Notes: generated by a model not told the origin, from the sequence alone. Shown: positions 19,153 through 29,106, counted from the first letter of the stretch. The stretch is 49,499 bases of DNA from Verrucomicrobiota bacterium (GCA_013140495.1 JABFSR010000139.1:1-49499), one strand, 5' to 3'. A program made the numbers and translations.

Positions 19153-20439
19153 CTACTCACGCCTGCCAATGGGAACGTAATGATTCAAGGCAGGACCGGT
19201 GTAAATTTGACGCGGACGACATATCCGGCTCTTGGTTTCCTCCGCTATTTCTTTGTAGTTCGCAATCCAGCCTGGCATGCGTCCAATGGCAAAAATCACC
19301 GTGAACATTTCCACCGGGACGCCCAGCGCGCGCATGATGATGCCGCTGTAAAAATCCACATTGGGATACAGCTTGCGCTCGACGAAATACGAATCCTTCA
19401 ACGCGGCGTCCTCAAGCTTCTTGGCGATCTCCAGCAACGGATCGTCAATCTTGAGCGAAACAAGAACTTCGTCGCACGCCTTCTTGATGATCTTGGCGCG
19501 CGGGTCGTAATTTTTATACACGCGATGGCCGAAGCCCATGAGCTTGCGTCCACTGGTTTTGTCTTTTGCGTCCGTGATGAACTTCGAGCCGTCATCGCCG
19601 GATTGATGAATATCCTTGAGCATCTCCACGACGGCCTGATTCGCGCCCCCGTGCAGCGGCCCCCACAACGCGCACACGCCGGACGCACAACTGGCGTAAA
19701 GGTTTGCCTGACTGGACGCCACCATGCGTACGGTGGAGGTGGAGCAATTTTGCTCATGATCCGCGTGCAACAGGAAAATCAAATCCAACGCCCGCACCAC
19801 TTCGGGTTTGATCTCGTAATCGTCGTACGGATCGGAGAACAGCATGTGCAGGAAATTCGCAGTGTACTTGTAGGCATTCTTCGGATAAATGATCGGTCGG
19901 CCCACAGTCTTGCGGTATGAAAACGCCGCAATTGTTCGCACCTGCGAAATCAACCGGGCCACATGGAGGTCAAAATTACTCCGGTCGCCCTGCATCAATT
20001 CGGGATAGAAACAACTCGCTGCGTTGATCATCGCCGAGAGTATCGCCATCGGATGCGAGGAGGACGGAAAACCCTCGAAGTGATACTTCATGTCCTCGTG
20101 CAGATTCTGATTTGCCGTGAGCAGATCGGAAAACCGCCGGAGTTCCTCATGTGTTGGAAGCTTGCCGTAAATGATGAGATACGCTGTCTCGATGAATGTG
20201 GATTTCTCGGCCAGTTCCTCGATGGGAATGCCCCGATAACGAAGAATTCCTGTTTCCCCATCAATGAAAGTGATCTTGCTCAGACACGCTCCAGTGTTGC
20301 CATAGCCTTCATCAAGCGTGATGTATCCTGAACTCGCGCGCAGCGCCGAAATGTCCACGGCCTTTTCATTCTCAGTGCCGGAGACGACCGGCAGTGAATA
20401 TTTTTTCCCGTCCACTTCGAGATTTGCCACGTTGCTCAT
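19153..20439 (-). CDS. gltA: Citrate synthase (type II)
   Basis: 428 residues from the ATG at 20439 ([17 protein letters not shown]). The frame stays open 60 bases further upstream, but that extension is not family-like. It condenses oxaloacetate and acetyl-CoA to citrate in the TCA cycle. The catalytic triad is intact: H263 in PLHGGANQ, H305 in [13 protein letters not shown] and D362 in PNVDFYSG. The beta-strand N-terminal extension marks a hexameric, possibly NADH-sensitive Gram-negative type. It lies about 2.3 kb from sucD on the opposite strand. Confidence 0.97.
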   Translation of the reverse strand: MSNVANLEVDGKKYSLPVVSGTENEKAVDISALRASSGYITLDEGYGNTGACLSKITFIDGETGILRYRGIPIEELAEKSTFIETAYLIIYGKLPTHEELRRFSDLLTANQNLHEDMKYHFEGFPSSSHPMAILSAMINAASCFYPELMQGDRSNFDLHVARLISQVRTIAAFSYRKTVGRPIIYPKNAYKYTANFLHMLFSDPYDDYEIKPEVVRALDLIFLLHADHEQNCSTSTVRMVASSQANLYASCASGVCALWGPLHGGANQAVVEMLKDIHQSGDDGSKFITDAKDKTSGRKLMGFGHRVYKNYDPRAKIIKKACDEVLVSLKIDDPLLEIAKKLEDAALKDSYFVERKLYPNVDFYSGIIMRALGVPVEMFTVIFAIGRMPGWIANYKEIAEETKSRICRPRQIYTGPALNHYVPIGRRE

Positions 20440-20555
20440 GTCAGTGATTTCTGTTTCAACCAGCACGTAGATTCTGCGAAGAAAAAACTTTCTTAGCAAG
20501 GGGGGAAAGCATGTGAACCGGTCTTCTCGACATGAAACGCCGAAGAAATCTTACG

Positions 20556-21755
20556 TCATTTGTTAGCTGGACTCCTATGGCTGAAACAATATCTCCTCCA
20601 AAACCAGATCGTCCCCAGCGCGCCGCAGACCGCCGCGCCCAGGAAATTTGCCTGTGGGCTGATACTCCACAACCACGCGCCGAGGAATGATCCGCTCGTC
20701 ACCACGCAATCCCGGATGAGATAATAAGCACCGTAAGTTCGCGCCCGCAGTTCCGGCGTCGCCTCGCCGATGATGAGCGCCTTGCGCGCCGGTTCACCGA
20801 ACTCCTTCAATCCACGCACCACAAACGCCAACGCCAGCAGCCAGAAGTTTGTCGCCCAGATCAGGGTGAGCGGAAACAACGTAAAGAAAACAAACGTCGC
20901 CAGCACAAACGGACGACGACCATGCTTGTCCGCGAGATGCGCCACCGGAACGTAACAGATCATCGCCGTGACCATCTCGAATGTGACCAGATAGCTGAAC
21001 TGCTGTGCGCTCAAACCACCGTGGTCAATTGCCCACAAAATCACGAACGCGTACGGAATCCGTTCGCAGAAGCGGATGAGGATGTCGCTCACCAGCAATT
21101 CCCGCAGCGCAGGCGTGAACGAATTGACGACCGCTCGAAAACTCGTCGTCGTCCTCATCCTCGAATCTCCCGGTTCGAGCATGAACCACTGAAACAACAT
21201 CGTGACCGCACTCAACGCGATGCAAAGTAAGAGCGCATATCTGACTCCTTGCGCCCATCCGAATCTTGTCACAAGCCATCCGCCCACGAGCGGCCCGAGC
21301 ATCATCGGCACGCGGCGCACCATGCTCTGTACGCCGATGCCCATCGTGTGCTGATGCCGCTGCAAGGAAGTCGCCACCACGCTGAAAGTCGTTGGCAGCG
21401 ACAGCGCGCTCCACGCCAGAAAAAGAAACGCGCCGAACATCAATGCAATCCAGTGTTGCCAGAGCAGGACGAGAACGTAGCCGGCAAGCGAAATGAAATT
21501 GAACAGCAGCAACGCGCGCCGCTGCCCCCAGTGATCCGTCATCCAGCCGCCCGGATAGGCATACACCGCGCCAAGGAAAGTTTGCAGCGCATCGAACAGG
21601 CCGATGATAAACACGCCCGCGCCGAGCGTTTCAAGATACTTGGGAGCAAAACCAAGCCACAACTTCTCGCCCGTGCCCGCCAGCACCAACGCCACCAGCA
21701 GCAATGACGTGTTACGCTGGAGGGCGAGAAAATCCGCAGCTCGTTGAAATATCAT
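20556..21755 (-). CDS. MFS transporter
   Basis: 399 residues from the ATG at 21755, with about twelve membrane helices. The MFS loop 2-3 signature is present as GGWMTDHWGQRRALL, and a second half-signature occurs as AHLADKHGRRPFVLA. An upstream in-frame extension of about 94 residues is rejected because it is Cys/Arg-rich shadow sequence over the EamA gene. The start overlaps the EamA stop by four bases (ATGA), so the two transporters are translationally coupled. The substrate is unknown; it sits at the end of the metal-efflux gene run. Confidence 0.9.
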   Translation of the reverse strand: MIFQRAADFLALQRNTSLLLVALVLAGTGEKLWLGFAPKYLETLGAGVFIIGLFDALQTFLGAVYAYPGGWMTDHWGQRRALLLFNFISLAGYVLVLLWQHWIALMFGAFLFLAWSALSLPTTFSVVATSLQRHQHTMGIGVQSMVRRVPMMLGPLVGGWLVTRFGWAQGVRYALLLCIALSAVTMLFQWFMLEPGDSRMRTTTSFRAVVNSFTPALRELLVSDILIRFCERIPYAFVILWAIDHGGLSAQQFSYLVTFEMVTAMICYVPVAHLADKHGRRPFVLATFVFFTLFPLTLIWATNFWLLALAFVVRGLKEFGEPARKALIIGEATPELRARTYGAYYLIRDCVVTSGSFLGAWLWSISPQANFLGAAVCGALGTIWFWRRYCFSHRSPANK

Positions 21756-22189
21756 TTTCCGACAGGTGAGCGTAGAAGGAATAGGCCCACAAGTGCCAGC
21801 ATGATTCCCACAAGTCGCGCGACAGAAACCGGTTCTTTGAAGAAGGCAATGCCCGCCACGGCCATCAACGCCGCACCACCGGCGAGAATCATCGGCACGG
21901 CAGAGAGCGGTCCGCCTTTCTGGAACAGCACGAAAAAGAAAATCGTGCCCACGCCTACACAAACGCCGGTGAGCACAGACCAATACACTCCAGGTGCAGA
22001 AGCCGTTTGATTCCACGTTCCGCCGAACCGAAGCCAAGCCAGATACAGCAGGATGGTCAACGCGGCGCTGGCTTCAACGACGAATCCACCCAGGCCGTCA
22101 CTGATCCGGTCGGCGGCGAGTTTGGTGAAGATTTGATGTGCGCCGTAGAGCACGGCGGCACCGACGGCGTAGTAGAACCAATCGGGCAT
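21752..22189 (-). CDS. Single-domain EamA/DMT-family transporter
   Basis: 145 residues from the ATG at 22189, with about five membrane helices and the EamA pattern (YGAHQIFTKLAADRISDGLG, then VPMILAGGAALMAVAGIAFF). An AGGGA about nine bases upstream supports this start; an ATG at 22213 would add eight polar residues. One-domain EamA proteins usually form dimers. It exports an unknown small molecule. Its stop overlaps the MFS start (ATGA). Confidence 0.88.
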   Translation of the reverse strand: MPDWFYYAVGAAVLYGAHQIFTKLAADRISDGLGGFVVEASAALTILLYLAWLRFGGTWNQTASAPGVYWSVLTGVCVGVGTIFFFVLFQKGGPLSAVPMILAGGAALMAVAGIAFFKEPVSVARLVGIMLALVGLFLLRSPVGK

Positions 22190-22221
22190 AGGATGTTTCC
22201 CTTTCGTTGTCATTGCTTCGA

Positions 22222-23253
22222 TCAGATATTGATGAAGATTTTGCGGCGATACAGGTAATAGGCAAGACCGGCGAACAGGCCGTAAAACATCGCGAATCCG
22301 GCAATCCCCGCAGCGAGGCTCAATTTCTCCGGTCGGAAGCTCTCGGCCACCTCCAGCACGAGAAACTGCAATATGTAGAGGAACAACGGGTTCATGCCGA
22401 CCGCTGTCAGGGTTGGGATGCGCAGTTGCAGTTTGTCGCACAGCAAATAGAAACCGACCAGATGGAAAAAGCACAGGCCGGTCGCCCACAGGGGAAACGG
22501 CGCGGTCATGTAATAGGCCGAGAAGGGCCAGGCCGCCTTGATGCCGGGCCACTCGATGCGGAGCAGATAACCGGCGGCGCACAAGACCGCCCCCCAGCCA
22601 AGGCAGCCGGCCAGGAACTTGCGCTGATTCCCCGCTGCCAGCAGATCGTAAGCGACTGTGCCAAACAGCAGCATCATGCACCAGCTTAACGGGCCAAGCG
22701 GACCGCCGTTGAGCGCGGCGCCGAACAGCACGTCTTTCAGCGGCACGAGGCGCACGAGCAGGGGCGTGTTGTCCTCCCCGAACTTGATGGCCCGCGTCAC
22801 CCATGCTCCATAGACCGTGAACAGGCACAGCGCCTGATACAGGGCGACCATGCCAAAAGCTGCGGCGATTCGAACTCGCACGCTCTTGTTGATCAACGGC
22901 AGAGCCAGCAATCCCGCCAGGCCGATGTCCATCAGCGCGTCCCAGAGGTAGCCGGCATAAATGACGAACGCAATCAGCACGAGCAACGCGAAGCGTTTGG
23001 CCAAGGCGCGGCGCGCCACCCCGGCGCCGTCCTGAACACTGCGCCGCAGCCAGGAAAGGCGCAGGCCCATGCCAACGACGAACACGAACAGCGGCGCAAT
23101 CGTGTCGGCATACGTGAACAACTCGCGGTGGTGGCTCAACTGAGCCGACTCGAGGTGAAACAAGCCCTTGGCGTTGACCAGCAACATGCCGAAGACGGCA
23201 TAGCCGCGCAACTGGTCCAGGGCCGGGATCCGCTTCAACTGTCCGGTGATCAT
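22222..23253 (-). CDS. HGSNAT/DUF5009-like membrane acyltransferase
   Basis: 343 residues with about ten membrane helices. The N-terminus carries the characteristic start RIPALDQLRGYAVFGMLLVN followed by APLFVFVVGMGL, as in the heparan-alpha-glucosaminide N-acetyltransferase-like family (COG4299, DUF1624/DUF5009). In the lysosomal homolog a His in this region transfers acetyl groups across the membrane. Bacterial members probably acylate cell-wall or extracellular sugars, but the substrate is unknown. It starts 5 bp after the previous gene and is followed by two transporters, so it is likely part of the same transcript. Confidence 0.8.
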   Translation of the reverse strand: MITGQLKRIPALDQLRGYAVFGMLLVNAKGLFHLESAQLSHHRELFTYADTIAPLFVFVVGMGLRLSWLRRSVQDGAGVARRALAKRFALLVLIAFVIYAGYLWDALMDIGLAGLLALPLINKSVRVRIAAAFGMVALYQALCLFTVYGAWVTRAIKFGEDNTPLLVRLVPLKDVLFGAALNGGPLGPLSWCMMLLFGTVAYDLLAAGNQRKFLAGCLGWGAVLCAAGYLLRIEWPGIKAAWPFSAYYMTAPFPLWATGLCFFHLVGFYLLCDKLQLRIPTLTAVGMNPLFLYILQFLVLEVAESFRPEKLSLAAGIAGFAMFYGLFAGLAYYLYRRKIFINI

Positions 23254-23258
23254 TTCGC

Positions 23259-23720
23259 CTATTTTTTCCCTTCGCCCGGCGGGAGGTTGGTTTTGAGCGC
23301 CGCGATGGCTTCGTCCATTTTCTTCACGTTCGCTTCGGTGGCTTTTTGCGCTTTCGCGGCGGCCGATTTATCAATGTCAGCGGCCAGCTTGGTGATGTCC
23401 TTCGCGCCGGCTTCCGCCTTGGCCTTCTGCTCGGCTGGGACTTTGGCGGGCAACGCTTTCACCAGATCGCGGATGGCGAAGGCGTGATCGTGCGCTTCGC
23501 CCAAATCCTTCTGAGCCACGACGCTGGCCAGCTTGCCCTGCTGTTCCTGAATCTTCTTCCAAATATCCTCCACGGTGGCTGGGATTTTGGTGAAGTGACT
23601 GTGGCCACCGCCACCTTCCGGTGCGGCCGGCTTGGCTTTGGCATCCTGAGCCGGAGTTTGGGTTGTGGTGAAAGCGATGAAGGCGGAGATGCCCATCGCG
23701 AGGAGTCTTGTCTTTTTCAT
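23259..23720 (-). CDS. Small secreted helical protein in the metal-efflux run
   Basis: 153 residues. A signal peptide covers residues 1-24 (MKKTRLLAMGISAFIAFTTT, processed near TPAQ). The motif GGGGHSHF follows at about residue 37, and then long Ala/Lys/Glu helices (KAKAEAGAKDITKLAADIDK). The His-Gly cluster could bind metal ions. The helical part resembles periplasmic four-helix metal chaperones of the CopZ/CnrX type in composition only, and no family is assigned. It is 78 bp downstream of the HupE-like gene and 5 bp before the acyltransferase gene. Confidence 0.75.
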   Translation of the reverse strand: MKKTRLLAMGISAFIAFTTTQTPAQDAKAKPAAPEGGGGHSHFTKIPATVEDIWKKIQEQQGKLASVVAQKDLGEAHDHAFAIRDLVKALPAKVPAEQKAKAEAGAKDITKLAADIDKSAAAKAQKATEANVKKMDEAIAALKTNLPPGEGKK

Positions 23721-23798
23721 AAGTAGGGTCGGATTTGTTTGCTTGTTGTTTTCGAATAATGCTGCCCGGGCAGCAAAGTGTTGCGCGGCGGCCTCGAT

Positions 23799-24566
23799 CT
23801 ATTTCGCGCCATCCTCGGTGCCAATATCGCGGTTGCCTTCCATGTCCTGGTGTATCTGGAAGTGTTCCTCCTTGTTCATCGGAAAATCATCGGGGAACTG
23901 CGTGTGTTGGTAGCCGTGGAGTTGCAGCAGCAGCAGGAGCAGCCCAGCCGCCAGGAGCAGGATGTTGGATACCCGGCTGAGTCTCATGAACGAACTGGTC
24001 TTGCGCCAGTTCGTCAGGAAAAACCACATGCCGGTCAGCGCCAGGATTTGTCCGATCTCCACTCCCAGATTGAACGACAGAATCCGCAAGACAAGTCCCT
24101 CGTGGCCAAGCGGCAATTGTTGCAGTCGGGTGGAAAGACCGAAGCCATGAATCAATCCAAACAGGAAAACCGCTCCCAGGAGGTTCGGCGATTGAATCCC
24201 GATGTGTTGCTTGAATCCGTCAAGATTGTCGAAGGCCTTGTAACAGACGGTCAGGGCAATCACCGCGTCAATCAGATAGAAGTTGGCTTTGATATGCAGA
24301 AGCGTGGCGAACACCAGCGTGATGCAATGCCCCAGCGTGAACGCCGTTATGAATTTCACGATGTCCGTGAACTTCGTTAGAAAGAAGATGACGCCGAACA
24401 GGAACAGGAGATGGTCGTAACCCGTCAGCATGTGGATCGCGCCAAGCTTGATGTATTCGAGATTGCCGCCTTCCAGAATGCCTTGCTTGTCGGCTTCTGA
24501 GATGCCGTGCGCGGAAGCTGTGAAGGCTGCCAGCAATAGTGTGGCGATGATTGCGATGTATTTCAT
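23799..24566 (-). CDS. HupE/UreJ-family permease-like membrane protein
   Basis: 255 residues. A signal-like N-terminus ends near TASAHGISE, followed by about six membrane helices. Conserved HupE/UreJ motifs are visible: HMLTGYDHLLFLFGV, ITAFTLGHCITLVFA and FGLIHGFGLSTRLQ. The His and Asp residues in these helices bind Ni or Co in characterised members, which import Ni or act with efflux systems. The C-terminal tail is acidic and His-containing. It begins 6 bp after the czcA-like stop, so it is co-transcribed with the efflux pump. Its direction of transport is not known. Confidence 0.88.
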   Translation of the reverse strand: MKYIAIIATLLLAAFTASAHGISEADKQGILEGGNLEYIKLGAIHMLTGYDHLLFLFGVIFFLTKFTDIVKFITAFTLGHCITLVFATLLHIKANFYLIDAVIALTVCYKAFDNLDGFKQHIGIQSPNLLGAVFLFGLIHGFGLSTRLQQLPLGHEGLVLRILSFNLGVEIGQILALTGMWFFLTNWRKTSSFMRLSRVSNILLLAAGLLLLLLQLHGYQHTQFPDDFPMNKEEHFQIHQDMEGNRDIGTEDGAK

Positions 24567-24572
24567 AAATTT

Positions 24573-27500
24573 CTATTTCGATTCGCCGCCAACTTCCGAG
24601 CCAGTGAGGGTTTGCTTCCGGTTCTCGGCCCAAGCGTAAAGCACCGGCAGCAACACCAGCGTCAGGAAGGTCGAACTGAGAATTCCACCGATGACAACTG
24701 TTGCCAGCGGGCGCTGCACTTCCGCGCCTGCGCCAGTGGCAATTGCCATCGGCACGAAACCAAGACTGGCGACCAACGCGGTCACAAGAACCGGACGCAA
24801 CCGCGTCAGTGAGCCTTCAATAACTGAATCACGCACGGACTTTCCCACTTCGCGCAACTGGTTAAAATATGCAACGAGCACCATGCCATTCAGCACGGCC
24901 ACGCCGGTCAGCGCGATGAAGCCCACGGCCGCCGTGATGCTGAACGGCATTCCCCGCAGCCACAACGCGGCCACGCCGCCCGTCACGGCGAGCGGGATGC
25001 CGGAATAAACCAGCGCGGCCTGTCGCAGCGAGCCGAACGCAAGGAAGATGAGCACGAAGATTAACGCGAGCGCCGTCGGCACAACGATGGCGAGCCGGGC
25101 GCGGGCTTGCTGCAAGTTCTCAAACTGTCCGCCGAACTGAACGATGTAGTTCTCCGGCAGCTTGACTTGCTCCTTGATGCGCCGCTCTGCTTCGCGGACG
25201 TAGCCTTCGATGTCGCGGGTGCTCAAGTTCACCATCAACGCCGCGCGGCGCAGGCCATCGTCGTGTTGAATCGGCTCAATCGTTTTCAGCGTCTCGAACT
25301 CGACCAGCTTGCCGAGCGGCACGAGTCCGGTTTCACCGACGCGGACGGGCAGCTTCTTGATCTCCTCGTCGTCCGCGCGAAGTTCTTCCGGCATCCGCAC
25401 CACAATGTCGTTGCGCTTGCTGCCACTGACAATTGTGCCGACGACCTCACCGGCGAGCGCGGCGTTGACAGCCTTGTTCACTTCGCCAGCCTGCAATCCG
25501 TAGCGTTGCAGCACTTCACGCTTGGCGTTGATTTGCAGTTGCGGCGTGCGGCCTTCGGTCTCGAATTCCACCTGCGCCGCGCCGGGTGTTTTCTCCAGCA
25601 CATCTTTGATTTGCTCCGCCAGCTTTTCCAGCACGTCGTAGTCGTTGCCGAAAATCTTTACGGACAATTCCGCCTTCGTGCCTTCGAGCATTTCGTTGAA
25701 ACGCATCTCGATGGGTTGAGCGGTCAAGATGTCATAGTCGGGATTGATCTTCTTGAGCATCACGGTGATTTGCTCATTCAACTCCGCTTTCGTCGTCGGG
25801 CGGCCCGGCGTCTTGGGCCATTCGGCGACGGGCTTGTAGAAAATGTAAACGTCGCTCTCGTTCGGCGGCATCGGGTCGGTGGCGATGTCGCTGGTGCCGA
25901 TGCGGGTAAAGATGCGCGTGAGTTCAGGAAACTCCGCGAGCAATCGTTTTGTTACTTCGATGTCCGTGCGCAACGATTCCTCCATGCTCATGCCCACGGG
26001 CTTGTAGAGCATGGACGTGATCGAACCTTCATCCAGTTTTGGCACGAACTCCGCACCCAGCCGCGTGAACAACCAGAGCGAGCCGGCGAACAGCAAGACC
26101 GACGCAACCACGACGAGCCAACGCAAGCGCAATGCGATGTCGAGCGTGGGGCGGTAGAGCTTTTTCATGAAGGCGATGACGAAATTGTCGCCCTCGTGAA
26201 CCTTTCCGCACAACACAAACGAACACAGCACCGGCATCAACGTGAGCGCCAGCAGTAGCGCGCCACCCAGCGCGAGCATCACTGTCAGGGCCATCGGATG
26301 AAACATTTTCCCCTCGATGCCTGTTAGCGCCAGAATTGGGATATAGACCACCGTGATGATGACGACGCCAAAGAACATCGGAGAGCCGACCTGTTTGCTG
26401 GCTGCAAGGACAGTTCTCATTCGTTCGTCGGACGTGAGCACGCGACCAAGCTGGTGCTGCCGCACGCCAAGTTGCCGGACAATGTTTTCCACGATGACCA
26501 CCGCGCCATCAATGATGAGGCCGAAATCAATCGCGCCCAGGCTCATCAGATTGCCAGAGATACCAAAGCGCGCCATGCCGGTGAGCGCGAAAAAGAATGA
26601 AAGCGGAATGGCCGCAGCCACAATGAGCGCCGCGCGCCAGTTGCCAAGCGACGCCAGCAGCACCACGACCACGAGCACGGCACCCTCGAACAGATTGTTT
26701 TTCACGGTGCGAATGGTGCGATCAATCAGTTGCGAGCGGTCGTATTGAATCAGGATTTCCACACCGTCGGGCAACTTGGTCTGGATTTCCGCGATGCGCT
26801 TCTTGACGCGCTCCGCAACTTCGCGGCTGTTCTGGCCAGCGAGCATCATCGTCGTGCCGATGACAGTTTCGTAACCGTTGAGCGTGGACGCGCCCGTGCG
26901 GAATTTCGTTCCGGTTTTGACTTCGGCCACATCCTTGACGAGCAACGGCTTCACACCCGCGCCAAACTTGAGCGGGAGATTGCCAATGTCCTCGACGCTG
27001 GCGACGCGGCTGACGGCGCGAATGGTGAGTTGCTGTCCGCCCCGGTTGACAATGCCGCCCCCGGCGTTCGCCACGTTCTGCGCGACGAGTTCAGCCAGTT
27101 CGCTGAAGGTCATGCCGACATCGGCCAGCGCGTCGGGTTTGGGCTGGATGACGTATTGCTTTTCGTAGCCGCCGCTCTCGTTGATGTCCGCCACGCCCGG
27201 CACGGTGCGAAGCAACGGCTTGATGGTGTATTCCTGTATTTCGCTCAACTCAATGAGTTGTTCCAACTCGGTTGCGGGTTTATTCGTTGCATCGGCGCGA
27301 TACTGAACGTTGTAGTAAAAAATTTCGCCGAGTCCGGTGCTGATGGGCGCGAGTTTGGGCAACGTGCCCGCCGGAAGTTGTTCGAGCACACCTTGCAGCC
27401 GTTCGGCCACAAGCTGGCGGGCGCGATAAATATCCGTGCCGTCCTTGAATTGCAGTGTCACTTGCGAGAGACCGAACTTGGTGATGGAACGCATTTCCTC

Positions 27501-27737
27501 GACACCAGGCAACCCGGCCAGTTCGCGTTCGATGGGTTGCGTGACGAGCTTTTCCGATTCTTCCGCAGCGAGCGCCGGGACTTCGGTGTTCACTTGAACC
27601 TGAACGCCGGTAATGTCCGGCACAGCATCAATCGGCAGATGCAACGCCGACCAGAGGCCCGCGCCGAGTAACGCGACCGCGCCGAGCAAAACAAACGCGC
27701 GTTGGCGCAAAGAAAATTCGAGGATGCGGTCAATCAT
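24573..27737 (-). CDS. czcA: CzcA-type heavy-metal efflux RND pump
   Basis: 1054 residues, full length. It starts at the ATG at 27737 (MIDRILEFSLRQRAF); the longer open frame upstream is shadow sequence over the TolC-like gene. The helix-4 signature is DFGLIIDGAVVIVEN, matching CzcA/CnrA pumps for divalent Zn, Co, Cd or Ni rather than the CusA type (AIGAMVDAAIVMIEN). Two large periplasmic loops and twelve helices are in the expected places. It exports metal by proton antiport across the envelope. Its start overlaps the outer-membrane channel gene by four bases. No membrane-fusion protein gene is present in the run, although RND pumps normally require one. Confidence 0.95.
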   Translation of the reverse strand: MIDRILEFSLRQRAFVLLGAVALLGAGLWSALHLPIDAVPDITGVQVQVNTEVPALAAEESEKLVTQPIERELAGLPGVEEMRSITKFGLSQVTLQFKDGTDIYRARQLVAERLQGVLEQLPAGTLPKLAPISTGLGEIFYYNVQYRADATNKPATELEQLIELSEIQEYTIKPLLRTVPGVADINESGGYEKQYVIQPKPDALADVGMTFSELAELVAQNVANAGGGIVNRGGQQLTIRAVSRVASVEDIGNLPLKFGAGVKPLLVKDVAEVKTGTKFRTGASTLNGYETVIGTTMMLAGQNSREVAERVKKRIAEIQTKLPDGVEILIQYDRSQLIDRTIRTVKNNLFEGAVLVVVVLLASLGNWRAALIVAAAIPLSFFFALTGMARFGISGNLMSLGAIDFGLIIDGAVVIVENIVRQLGVRQHQLGRVLTSDERMRTVLAASKQVGSPMFFGVVIITVVYIPILALTGIEGKMFHPMALTVMLALGGALLLALTLMPVLCSFVLCGKVHEGDNFVIAFMKKLYRPTLDIALRLRWLVVVASVLLFAGSLWLFTRLGAEFVPKLDEGSITSMLYKPVGMSMEESLRTDIEVTKRLLAEFPELTRIFTRIGTSDIATDPMPPNESDVYIFYKPVAEWPKTPGRPTTKAELNEQITVMLKKINPDYDILTAQPIEMRFNEMLEGTKAELSVKIFGNDYDVLEKLAEQIKDVLEKTPGAAQVEFETEGRTPQLQINAKREVLQRYGLQAGEVNKAVNAALAGEVVGTIVSGSKRNDIVVRMPEELRADDEEIKKLPVRVGETGLVPLGKLVEFETLKTIEPIQHDDGLRRAALMVNLSTRDIEGYVREAERRIKEQVKLPENYIVQFGGQFENLQQARARLAIVVPTALALIFVLIFLAFGSLRQAALVYSGIPLAVTGGVAALWLRGMPFSITAAVGFIALTGVAVLNGMVLVAYFNQLREVGKSVRDSVIEGSLTRLRPVLVTALVASLGFVPMAIATGAGAEVQRPLATVVIGGILSSTFLTLVLLPVLYAWAENRKQTLTGSEVGGESK

Positions 27738-29014
27738 GGCGCGACCTTCCCGGTGAGCAGTTCCAGTTGCGCCGCTGCTTCGAGCGCAGCTTGCTTTGTG
27801 TCGAGCAACGACTCGACGGCCTCGAGATATTGCTTTTGCAATTCGACGTAGGTGGAAATCGGCACCGCGCCAAGACGGTAATGACGGTCCGCCAGTTCGG
27901 CGGCTTCCTTGAAGTGTTGCACGGAGTCGGGCCGCCACTTCGCCATCGCACGGAGTTTCGTTTCGTAGGTCAGCGCGGTTTCGAGAACCTTGCGTTCGAC
28001 TTCACGTTGCGCGAGCGCGAGGGAAACTTCCGCCTGCGTCTGTCTCGCCTTGGCGGCTTCAATGTTGCCGCCATTTCGATTCCAAAGCGGCAACGGCAAC
28101 GAAACGCCAACCCCGATGATTTGCTCGCGGTCGCCCGCCCGCTCCTCGGAATATGTTGGCCCAATGGCGAGCGCGGGGAAACGCTCGTTCTTGGCGAGGT
28201 CAATGCGGAAACCTTGCTGTGCAAGTTCCACCGCGCGCAGGCGCAACTCGAAATTGTTCGTGCGCGCCAAAGCGAGAAGTGATTCGGTTTCCGCGCGGGG
28301 CGGGAAACCGAGTTCCACCGCTGCGACACGAAGCGGTTCTTTCGGTGCGACGCCGCGCAGTTGGTTCAATTCCAGCAGCGCGGATTGCGCGGCCAGCGTG
28401 GCGTCACTCGCCCGGCGCTGCATCGTCAGTTCCGTGGCTTCGATGATGCGCGTTTCCAACTGCGGCGTCAGGCCCGCCGAGTCACGTTGCACCAGCACTT
28501 CGCGCAACGCTTGAAAGCGGTCGGCCACTTCGCCCGCCGCCGCCGACTTTTCCTGCGCGGCGAACAAACCGTAAGCCAGCGCCCGCACGCGTCCCGCCAG
28601 CGCGACTTTGAATCGTTCGTAGCCCAGTTCGGCCAGTTCGATGTCGCGATTCGCAATCGCTTTGCGCAGTCCGAGTCGCCCCGGCCACTCGAACGGCTGG
28701 ACGACGGACACCGACCACGCGACGCCTTCGGCACTGACGCCGCCGCCCGACACGCGCTTCTGGCCCACGCCCCCGCTGACTTCCGGGTTGCCCAGGAGCC
28801 CGGCGGTTTTGCGCCCGGCTTTTGCCGCCGCAAGTTCCGCCTCGTAAAACTTGAGTTCGGGATTCTTTTCCAACGCCTCGCTCACGAGCGCGTCCAGCGA
28901 CAGGCTGGGCGTTGCAGGCGTTGAATTTGTTTCCTGACTTTTCGCCGTCAGCGTCATCGCGCCGACCAGCGCCGCTGTCACGACAAGCGGCCAATCAAAA
29001 TTCAATCGTTTCAT
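27734..29014 (-). CDS. TolC/CzcC-like outer-membrane efflux channel
   Basis: 426 residues from the ATG at 29014 (MKRLNFDWPLVVTAALVGAM...); the upstream open frame is rejected because it lacks a family N-terminus. The signal peptide ends near AKSQ. It has two copies of the outer-membrane efflux protein repeat: SLDALVSEALEKNPELKFYE opens the first and RAETESLLALARTNNFELRL the second. Long coiled-coil helices occur, with PLPLWNRNGGNIEAAKA as in CzcC. It forms the exit duct for the adjacent CzcA-type pump, to which it is coupled by an ATGA overlap. Confidence 0.93.
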   Translation of the reverse strand: MKRLNFDWPLVVTAALVGAMTLTAKSQETNSTPATPSLSLDALVSEALEKNPELKFYEAELAAAKAGRKTAGLLGNPEVSGGVGQKRVSGGGVSAEGVAWSVSVVQPFEWPGRLGLRKAIANRDIELAELGYERFKVALAGRVRALAYGLFAAQEKSAAAGEVADRFQALREVLVQRDSAGLTPQLETRIIEATELTMQRRASDATLAAQSALLELNQLRGVAPKEPLRVAAVELGFPPRAETESLLALARTNNFELRLRAVELAQQGFRIDLAKNERFPALAIGPTYSEERAGDREQIIGVGVSLPLPLWNRNGGNIEAAKARQTQAEVSLALAQREVERKVLETALTYETKLRAMAKWRPDSVQHFKEAAELADRHYRLGAVPISTYVELQKQYLEAVESLLDTKQAALEAAAQLELLTGKVAP

Positions 29015-29106
29015 AAAATCACACACTGCAACCAGGGAACTGAACAGGGAACAAGCCAAGCGTGGACAACGCCCGACAACGAGAGGGAATCCCGCTGAAC
29101 GCAGGA

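Noticed and set aside
25107..27671. Long + strand open frames over the RND pump (25107-26258, 26730-27671)
   Set aside because: Antisense to the well-supported czcA-like gene; composition is His/Arg/Leu shadow sequence.
27738..27938. N-terminal extension of the RND pump
   Set aside because: The added residues are shadow sequence of the channel gene; the ATG at 27737 gives the normal RND start.
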